DNA from: CAZXVU01 sp964644465
GTDB taxonomy: Bacteria; Chlamydiota; Chlamydiia; Chlamydiales; SM23-39
Direction: 5' to 3'
Length of the DNA: 25,776 nt
NCBI GenBank assembly: GCA_964644465.1
Contig: CAZXVU010000017.1
Coordinates: 1-25,776 of the forward strand
Position 1 is the first letter of the stretch; each line of letters starts with the position of its first letter. Under the pieces are notes generated by a model. The model made no database searches. It saw only the letters and a program-made list of their open reading frames with translations, and was not told the origin of the DNA. Positions 20,081 through 25,776 of the stretch are shown piece after piece. Both the position numbers and the translations under genes were made by a program.

Positions 20081-22159
20081 TTGAACCTCAAATCTTTTTT
20101 ATTCCGATATTTACTTGGAATCGATGAAAATTCGGCTGCCTATATATTGCAACAATCGGGGCTTTTCTCCTCTTACAGCAAGCTTGAAATGGAACAGCTT
20201 GCCAAAGCTGCAGAATGGGTCCATTTTAATTCAGGCACTTTGATCTTCAGGGAAAATGAAATTGGCGATTGTCTTTATGTGATTCAAGAAGGTTCTGTCC
20301 GAGTTTTTACACAAAATGAAGGACAGGAAGTTGTTTTGTCTCGGCTCGAAAAATATCGCTACTTTGGCGAGCAGGCATTGCTTGAAGAAACTCCCGGCAA
20401 GCGGAATGCTAGCGTGATCGCGATCACCGATGTTTCTCTTTTTAAAATCTCTCACTCCCAATTTCAAAAAATCCTCAAAAAAAACCAGGGCTTAAAGAGT
20501 GTTTTGCAACGATATGGGAATGAAGAGCTCTTTGAAAAAGCGACCAAACAAAACGGCGTGTTGAGCCTTCTCAGCCATCAACCCATTACGGAAAATAAGA
20601 AATTTGCCACGTTTCAAGACGGCGAAAAAATTTTTTCTAAGGGAGATCCCCCTGATAAGGTGTACCTGATCCTTTCTGGAACCGTGCATATTTTCCTTTC
20701 GGATGAAAAGAACCCAACAACAATCATGAAACCGGGTGAATTCTTCGGCGAAAAAGGGGTCATAGAAAACAAACCGCGGAAAGGGACTGCGGTGGCTATC
20801 GGAGAGGTCAAACTAGCAGAGTTTGACAGCGAAGCTTTCCGGACGGCATATCATACTGTCCCTGAGCTGAATGAGTATATCGGAGAAATCCAAAATATTT
20901 ATCAACTCTCTCAAGATCAATATGTAACACTCTATCACGGCAAATTCCTCGGTTTCGAAGCGATCTGCGCCATCTTTCAGTTAAAAAAGGGAAGGAGGGT
21001 TGTTTCATCTAGGGTCATCGGCAAAGAGATCTTCACGATGTCTCAAGCAAATATTCCTGCTGGAGAAAAGCTGATCTTTAATGAAGGAGATACCTCTCGT
21101 GAAATTTTACTCGATCAAAACAAAGTTGTTGGGTTTACCAGCATAGGATTCTGGGATGAGATAAACGAGATGTGCAATAGAATTTTACGGGATAAAGAGC
21201 TTGATACTGCTTCTCAAAAGCTCTTTAAAGCAACAGGAAGAACAACCGTAAAGTCCGATGTAGCCATCAACGACCCTTTGCGCACCATCTGCTCTTGTAT
21301 GCGCATCTCTTCTGCAACAATCATACGAACGATTCAGGAAGGAGCCTCCGATATCAATAAAATTGAAGAAAAGACAGGAGCAGGCTCTGTCTGCGGCGGC
21401 TGCCGTCAAACGATCAATCAATTCTTAGGACGCGGTCATTGGACAATGGCCAGCATCATCAACGTAATTCGCTGCAATAGAACCACTCACAGCTTCCAAA
21501 TCAAACCTTATGGCAAGTCGATTCAAATATATAATCCTGGACAATATCTCTTCATCCAAGCTCTAGTGAATCGAGATTGGATAGAGCGGACTTATACATT
21601 GACATCGGTGAGCAAAATTCACGGTTACTACGAAATCACTATCCAACAAGAACCAAAGGGTTTCTTGTCCCATTGGATATTTGAACACGAAGGGAACGAT
21701 CCCTTGATCCGCGTTTCTGATCCACTGGGAAATTTCATTTTTTCCCCTGAAAAGAAAGAACCTGCAGTTTGTTTTGTCGCGGGCATCGGAATGACGCCTG
21801 CATTGAGCTTCGCCCGATCGAATTTTCAAGGCAAACGGAGGCTCTACATCGATTATTCTGCAAGAGGAATAGATCGATTTATTTATTCCAATGAATTACA
21901 GAATCTCTCGGAGCAGTTCGCCAATGTTTCGATTTATTTGCGCGATACGACTAAAGCCGGAAGAATTACTGCTGGAACCATCGAAGAAATTGCCAAAAAA
22001 AATCCTACAGCGGAATATTTTATCTGCGGACCTAAATCATACATGGAGATGGTGGTCAAAGTTCTGCATCAGATCAGTGTGAATTCGGATCGAATCCACA
22101 TAGAAGACTTCGTCCCTGCAGGAGGCCCTATCAAGGAACAAGATAATGCCCGACAATAA
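20081..22159 (+). CDS. Fusion redox protein: two cNMP-binding domains, NirB-like segment, BFD [2Fe-2S] domain, ferredoxin-NADP reductase module
   Basis: A 692-residue cytoplasmic protein with no membrane segment. Domains in order: a cNMP-binding domain at about 30-135 with FGEQALLEETPGKRNASV and R108 in the phosphate-binding cassette; a second at about 172-262 (FFGEKGVIENKPRKGTAV); a segment at 280-370 with SREILLDQNKVVGFTSIG, resembling the piece before BFD in NirB-type reductases; a BFD-like [2Fe-2S] domain at 400-450 with C404, C406, C438 and C441; and an FNR-like reductase at about 465-680 with the FAD motif R503-T-Y-T, the NAD(P) motif GIGMTP (568-573) and CGPK (649-652). A flow NAD(P)H-FAD-[2Fe-2S], gated by the sensor domains, is inferred. 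Start is TTG at 20081 with GGAA upstream; this is uncertain. It overlaps the next gene by 14 nt. Confidence 0.85.
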   Translation: MNLKSFLFRYLLGIDENSAAYILQQSGLFSSYSKLEMEQLAKAAEWVHFNSGTLIFRENEIGDCLYVIQEGSVRVFTQNEGQEVVLSRLEKYRYFGEQALLEETPGKRNASVIAITDVSLFKISHSQFQKILKKNQGLKSVLQRYGNEELFEKATKQNGVLSLLSHQPITENKKFATFQDGEKIFSKGDPPDKVYLILSGTVHIFLSDEKNPTTIMKPGEFFGEKGVIENKPRKGTAVAIGEVKLAEFDSEAFRTAYHTVPELNEYIGEIQNIYQLSQDQYVTLYHGKFLGFEAICAIFQLKKGRRVVSSRVIGKEIFTMSQANIPAGEKLIFNEGDTSREILLDQNKVVGFTSIGFWDEINEMCNRILRDKELDTASQKLFKATGRTTVKSDVAINDPLRTICSCMRISSATIIRTIQEGASDINKIEEKTGAGSVCGGCRQTINQFLGRGHWTMASIINVIRCNRTTHSFQIKPYGKSIQIYNPGQYLFIQALVNRDWIERTYTLTSVSKIHGYYEITIQQEPKGFLSHWIFEHEGNDPLIRVSDPLGNFIFSPEKKEPAVCFVAGIGMTPALSFARSNFQGKRRLYIDYSARGIDRFIYSNELQNLSEQFANVSIYLRDTTKAGRITAGTIEEIAKKNPTAEYFICGPKSYMEMVVKVLHQISVNSDRIHIEDFVPAGGPIKEQDNARQ

Positions 22160-23504
22160 AGAATCGCGGATTGCCATTATTGGAGCTGGGCCTGCCGGGC
22201 TGACGGCAGCAGAAACGCTGCGTGAACTTGGTTATAAAAATGTGACCATCTTCGAGAAGAGGAAGCGTGTCGGCGGGCAATCCCTCAGTAAAAACTACGT
22301 GACTCCTGATAATCGTACAATCATCTATGAAATGGGTAGCGTTCAGCCTACAAGTTCTCCTCTTCTTTACCGCTATATCGATGAAAACGGTCTGCATATC
22401 GGAAAGAATAATTTGGGACAGAATCACAGCCCTGATGAACCGGTATGCGTCAAATTTTACAGCTCTGAACAAAGGAAACCCATTCAGGATTTTACGCGGT
22501 ATAAATTTGGAAAGCCGCTTAGCTTAAAGCTAATATTAGATTTTCTAAAATTGGGATTTTATTTGTTTAAATATCGGAAATTAAAAAATCCTGGTTTTAC
22601 TGAACTATCTGACAAACACACGGAAGAATTATCCATTCCTTACGATCAGTGGATCAAGGAAAGAAAATTCTATCAGCTAGAAGATGCTCTTATCTCATTT
22701 GGGCTAATACTTACTTTTGCGAATCCTTCAGCTAGGCAGAATTTATCTGCCCTAGAGCTGGTCAAATTTATCATCAGTTTGATGCGGGGACCTTACAATC
22801 GAATCAGATACATCAATGGACAAGTTAAATTGGTTCGCGAGGGATACGAAGAATTATGGAATAGAATCGCAAAAAAGCACCAAGTGATTTTCGATGCGCA
22901 TGTCACTAAAATCAACCGCAAACAAGATGAAATTGAGATCGAGTCAGGGAATCAAAAACAACTCTTCGATCAGTTAATCGTTGCATGTTCTCTTACAGAT
23001 GCAAATCAATTTCTCGATACGTCAGAAGAAGAAAAAGAACTTTTCAAGAAAATGCGTCATTTTCCCGGTTGGCGAACAGCTTTTTTGGGGAAAAATCTGC
23101 CGCATGACGCTGCGTATATATTTCCAGAACCTTACTTGAACATCGATCACCCTCCCATCCTGCAAGCTTTTTATCCTGAAGGAGAAATAGGCCAGGGCCT
23201 TTGGCTATATTCAGGGGTAATTAATCTCCCTAAAAACGAAGCGTTAGAACCTGCGCAAAAGCGTTCAGAAAAAATGTTGAAAGATCTATTTAATGGCGAA
23301 ATAATTAAATGGGAAGATTTTGCATATTGGCCAGAATATGGCGCTAATTTCAGTTGTGAAGATCTCCGCAATGGGATCTATAAAAAGCTAGAAAATCTAC
23401 AGGGAAAAAATAACACTTATTATGTTGGGATGAGCTTGGCTTTTGGCACGCATGCCCTGGTTGTTGAATATACTCATGATCGGATTAAAAAGTTTTTTAA
23501 ATAA
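22146..23504 (+). CDS. FAD-dependent amine-oxidase-like flavoprotein
   Basis: A 452-residue flavoprotein. The N-terminal dinucleotide-binding fold carries IAIIGAGPAGLTAAETL (residues 9-25), then the FAD ribose acidic residue in IFEKRKRVGGQS, the GG-doublet typical of amine oxidases, protoporphyrinogen oxidase and phytoene desaturases. The last 40 residues contain NTYYVGMSLAFGTHALVVEY, consistent with the second FAD-contact region. The middle (about 130-330) is the substrate domain and gives no clue to the substrate. Its ATG lies inside the end of the cNMP-BFD-FNR gene (14-nt overlap), so the pair is an operon. Electron transfer between the two proteins is a reasonable inference. The stretch near 22500-22620 is more A/T-rich than the genes around it. 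It is not in the Chlamydia dnaE-uhpC interval as I remember it. Confidence 0.82.
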   Translation: MPDNKESRIAIIGAGPAGLTAAETLRELGYKNVTIFEKRKRVGGQSLSKNYVTPDNRTIIYEMGSVQPTSSPLLYRYIDENGLHIGKNNLGQNHSPDEPVCVKFYSSEQRKPIQDFTRYKFGKPLSLKLILDFLKLGFYLFKYRKLKNPGFTELSDKHTEELSIPYDQWIKERKFYQLEDALISFGLILTFANPSARQNLSALELVKFIISLMRGPYNRIRYINGQVKLVREGYEELWNRIAKKHQVIFDAHVTKINRKQDEIEIESGNQKQLFDQLIVACSLTDANQFLDTSEEEKELFKKMRHFPGWRTAFLGKNLPHDAAYIFPEPYLNIDHPPILQAFYPEGEIGQGLWLYSGVINLPKNEALEPAQKRSEKMLKDLFNGEIIKWEDFAYWPEYGANFSCEDLRNGIYKKLENLQGKNNTYYVGMSLAFGTHALVVEYTHDRIKKFFK

Positions 23505-23552
23505 AAACGGCCGAACAACCCCAGCTTCGTATCTTTCCTGTGTCCGCTTGAT

Positions 23553-24923
23553 TTATTGAGCGGCTTCGGGTGCTTTTATAGGAGGCAAAACGGGATCTTC
23601 TTTGGGATTCGTTTTGATTTTCCATAGAGGAAGCATCAGAAGTGCGCCGAGAGTGCCGCAAACAAATAGAGTGAGTAGATAACTGTTCCATCCCCACTCT
23701 TTGGTGATGGCGCCAAGAGGAGCCCCTGCAGCCGCAGCTCCTAGATAGGCAAAACAGCCGGCAAAGCCAGTGGCTGTCGCAGCGGCCTTCTTATGAGAAA
23801 GTTCTGCTGCAGCTACGCCAATCATCATCTGAGGTCCGAAAATAAAGAAGCCGAAAAGGAAAAGGAAAACAGCGTCGAGGATTGGCCACGGATAATGGAT
23901 CACTTTGAAAGCGAAGATCAAAAAGAGAATCATCACAGTGAAAAGAACGTTGATGGGATTTCTCTTTCCATTGAAAATGACGTCGGAGCACCAGCCAGCG
24001 GCCAAACTTCCGAAAAATCCGCCGATCTCGAACCAACAAACGCAGAGTCCTGCTTGTAAATTGGTGTAATTCTTGACTTCGATCAGATAGAGCATGCTCC
24101 AGTCATTGACCCCGGTTCGAATGACATAAATGAAAAACTGGGCGATTGCCAAGACCCAAATATATTTATTGCAAAGTACGTATTCCCAAAGGATTTCTTT
24201 TACGGATAGCTCTGTTCTCTTATCAAGCCGTGCTTTTTCGTTGGGGTAATCATCGCGGAACTTTTCAATCGGCGGCAATCCCAATGACTGAGGAGTATCT
24301 CTCAGGCGGTTCATGATGAAGAATCCCGCAAAGATACAGATAATGCCAGGGGCATACATCGCATACCTCCAGCCCAAATATTCTGCGCAAGCAGCTGCGA
24401 TAATAGGGATTAAGGCGCCGCCTAAATTATGGGAAGTATTCCAAATGCTCGACCAACGGCCCCGCTCCGATTGAGAATACCAATGAGTTAAAAGCTTCGC
24501 GCAACCAGGCCATCCCCATCCCTGGAACCAGCCGTTCAGTCCCCAAAAGACCGCAAAGGCCCAAAAAACGGACGACATCCCGAAAAGCAAATTAAAAATT
24601 CCGGTTAGGATAAGACCGATCGACATGAAATAGCGAGGATTGGACTTATCGCCCAAGATCCCGCTTAAAAACTTACTTGCACCATAGCTCAGGCTTAAAA
24701 TGCTTGCGAGAAGGCCTAGTTCAAATTTTCCGAGTCCCAGCTCGCTTTGCATAGCTGGCATGGCAAAAGTGAAACTCTTCCGAGTAAAGTAGAAGAGAGC
24801 GTAGCCAATATACATTCCGTAGAAAGTGCGTAGCCGCCAGTACTTATAATTTTTTTTTACGAGGGAGGGATCTTGTATCTCTTCTTTGAGAGGGGCGGGT
24901 CGAAAAATATCGAGAACGCTCAC
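23553..24923 (-). CDS. uhpC: Hexose-phosphate:phosphate antiporter (MFS, OPA family)
   Basis: A 456-residue major facilitator protein of the organophosphate:Pi antiporter family with about 12 membrane helices. Family marks are YFTRKSFTFAMPAMQ after helix 1, LSGILGDKSNPRYFM in the loop between helices 2 and 3, and GWGWPGCAKLLTHWYSQSERG (in two parts) around helix 5. A second-half signature FFGSLAAGWCSD follows. In Chlamydia UhpC imports host glucose-6-phosphate in exchange for phosphate, feeding glycogen and central metabolism, so the same job is expected here. Start is GTG at 24923 with AGGA 5 nt upstream. It corresponds to CT544 next to dnaE, but here the redox operon lies between the two. 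The C-terminal tail is cytoplasmic and proline-rich. Confidence 0.93.
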   Translation of the reverse strand: MSVLDIFRPAPLKEEIQDPSLVKKNYKYWRLRTFYGMYIGYALFYFTRKSFTFAMPAMQSELGLGKFELGLLASILSLSYGASKFLSGILGDKSNPRYFMSIGLILTGIFNLLFGMSSVFWAFAVFWGLNGWFQGWGWPGCAKLLTHWYSQSERGRWSSIWNTSHNLGGALIPIIAAACAEYLGWRYAMYAPGIICIFAGFFIMNRLRDTPQSLGLPPIEKFRDDYPNEKARLDKRTELSVKEILWEYVLCNKYIWVLAIAQFFIYVIRTGVNDWSMLYLIEVKNYTNLQAGLCVCWFEIGGFFGSLAAGWCSDVIFNGKRNPINVLFTVMILFLIFAFKVIHYPWPILDAVFLFLFGFFIFGPQMMIGVAAAELSHKKAAATATGFAGCFAYLGAAAAGAPLGAITKEWGWNSYLLTLFVCGTLGALLMLPLWKIKTNPKEDPVLPPIKAPEAAQ

Positions 24924-24965
24924 GCAAATCCTTTAGATAGGTAAGTCGACTTAACAAACGAAGAA

Positions 24966-24995
24966 AGCGTAAATGCATACCCCCTCTTCTGTCAA
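24966..24995 (-). promoter_or_regulatory. Promoter for uhpC
   Basis: On the minus strand a perfect TTGACA (24990-24995) is followed after 18 nt by TACGCT (24966-24971, 3/6), leaving a leader of about 42 nt before the GTG. The -10 is weak. The 117-nt gap 24924-25040 is divergent, so the opposite gene must also have its promoter here; TAATAT at 25027-25032 is a possible plus-strand -10 with no clear -35. Confidence 0.4.
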
Positions 24996-25040
24996 CGTTT
25001 TTTCCCTCAAAATGAATTTTTCGACTAATATGAAGAAAAA

Positions 25041-25664
25041 ATGAAAAGTTTTTTTATGGACTCCATCGAAAATCCTGTCGGGAAAGGGCCAAGAGACCCT
25101 TATGAAAAATACCGTGTCGAAGGGATCGAAAAAGAACATAGAGAGCCTCCTCCCCAGGAACTCGAAGAGCCAGAGGGCCAGGGCGCAGGCCTTGGAGCCT
25201 ATCTTTTGGTCATGTTCCGGAAATTCATTGAACTTTTCGAAGAGGCCCCCGAAAAAGGGCTCTCGGCGCGAACAGAAAAAAGGGTTCAGGAGAATCTTCT
25301 GCAATTAAAAAAATCCTTTCAGACCATTAAATCCGAGGATTTGAGCCAAGATTCAGAATTTATCGCGCATCTTTCTCAAATCTGGAGAACTCTTTTGGAA
25401 GACGCCCTCCGATTTAAGAGCGGTTCCCTCTTTTCGATCAAACTCAAGGGACTCATAAAAAGTATTGATTCGTATCCACCCCAACAACTTCATACTCTCA
25501 GTTATTATTTGACTGAATACGCCGGACAAAAATGGCTCCCTTTTCCTTTTATGGAGATGATCCAAAAACTCCATGCCCAGCATCAGAAAAACCCTTCTTC
25601 CAGCTCTCTTGAACAATGGACAGTCCAGATCCAAGAGCTCGCATTATTACTAGGCCCTGAATAA
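25041..25664 (+). CDS. Hypothetical protein, unrecognised
   Basis: A 207-residue protein I do not recognise. The first 55 residues are rich in P, E, G and K (EKEHREPPPQELEEPEGQG) and look disordered. A short amphipathic or hydrophobic helix follows (LGAYLLVMFRKFIELF), then an all-helical part. There is no Sec signal peptide and no clear membrane segment. A disordered acidic start followed by helices is compatible with a type III secretion substrate or chaperone, but this is only a guess. The ATG at 25041 has a purine-rich stretch (GAAGAAAAA) instead of a clear Shine-Dalgarno. A second ATG lies at 25056 (MDSIENPVGK) with no better site. It is divergent from uhpC. Codon use looks like that of its neighbours. 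Confidence 0.6.
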   Translation: MKSFFMDSIENPVGKGPRDPYEKYRVEGIEKEHREPPPQELEEPEGQGAGLGAYLLVMFRKFIELFEEAPEKGLSARTEKRVQENLLQLKKSFQTIKSEDLSQDSEFIAHLSQIWRTLLEDALRFKSGSLFSIKLKGLIKSIDSYPPQQLHTLSYYLTEYAGQKWLPFPFMEMIQKLHAQHQKNPSSSSLEQWTVQIQELALLLGPE

Positions 25665-25725
25665 CAGATTCTGGTTCTTTTTATGGAAATGATGTATTGT
25701 AGGGCTATTTTTCAATGGACTGATA

Positions 25726-25763
25726 CCCAAATGAATTCAAAATTTGGGAATATGACAAGGAGG
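25726..25763 (+). promoter_or_regulatory. Hairpin and strong Shine-Dalgarno at the right edge
   Basis: CCCAAAT (25726-25732) pairs with ATTTGGG (25742-25748) across a 9-nt loop, followed by AAGGAGG (25757-25763), the strongest ribosome-binding site in the window. No ATG, GTG or TTG follows within the last 13 bases, so the gene it serves probably starts just outside. A frame open from ATG 25692 (also ATGs at 25731 and 25752) reads through the edge, but it cannot be identified and may be chance. Confidence 0.35.
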
Positions 25764-25776
25764 CGCCCTGAGTTCG

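Noticed and set aside
23505..23552. Intrinsic terminator between the flavoprotein gene and uhpC
   Set aside because: A T-run (TTTTTATTT on the minus strand) follows CGGCCG, but I found no stem longer than 3 bp joined to it.
25692..25776. Partial gene open to the right edge
   Set aside because: Only 28 codons, unrecognisable, and the strong AAGGAGG lies inside the frame, pointing to a different start beyond the window.

Overview
The window is almost certainly chromosomal DNA of a member of the Chlamydiae outside the genus Chlamydia (a Parachlamydia-related or 'environmental' chlamydia; a Waddlia-like genome would fit the intermediate base composition, but I cannot prove the genus). The evidence is gene content and order. 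From memory of the C. trachomatis D/UW-3 map, one half matches rplC (CT528) - Inc protein (CT529) - fmt - lpxA - fabZ - lpxC - lnt (CT530-CT534). The other half matches fmu (CT553) - dacF (CT551) - CT550 - rsbW (CT549) - CT548 - CT547 - dnaE (CT545) - uhpC (CT544). A CT355-like / ksgA (CT354) pair is inserted in the second half.

Layout. Positions 1-8111 are all on the minus strand. In transcription order they hold a DoxX-family membrane protein, lnt, lpxC, fabZ, lpxA and fmt (lipoprotein N-acylation, early lipid A synthesis, initiator tRNA formylation; mostly overlapping or nearly so). Then come two tandem paralogues with the bilobed hydrophobic domain of chlamydial inclusion membrane (Inc) proteins, a small membrane-anchored SLBB-like protein, and the 5' end of rplC, which runs off the left edge. 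Positions 8112-9467 are an accessory interval. It holds a 170-bp near-perfect palindromic MITE-like element, a gene for a MESH1-like HD-domain hydrolase with an N-terminal extension, and a 173-bp array of short hairpins.

Positions 9468-12471 (plus strand) encode an NSUN/RsmB-type RNA m5C methyltransferase, a SurA-like periplasmic chaperone and RsmA/KsgA. dacF (minus) converges on ksgA with shared stop-codon bases. A well-defined divergent promoter pair separates dacF from a conserved chlamydial hypothetical gene (CT550-like). That gene in turn converges, with overlapping stops, on a minus-strand operon for a BamD-like TPR protein, an LptE-like lipoprotein and an RsbW-like anti-sigma kinase. 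dnaE lies upstream of that operon on the same strand.

Positions 20081-23504 (plus strand) hold a two-gene redox operon absent from the Chlamydia order as I remember it. One protein fuses two cNMP-binding domains, a NirB-like segment, a BFD-type [2Fe-2S] domain and a ferredoxin-NADP reductase module; the other is an FAD-dependent amine-oxidase-like protein. This operon, the hydrolase and the two palindromic elements are the most unusual content. The window closes with the hexose-phosphate antiporter uhpC (minus) and an unrecognised 207-residue protein gene (plus). I saw no rRNA, tRNA, CRISPR array or intact insertion sequence.
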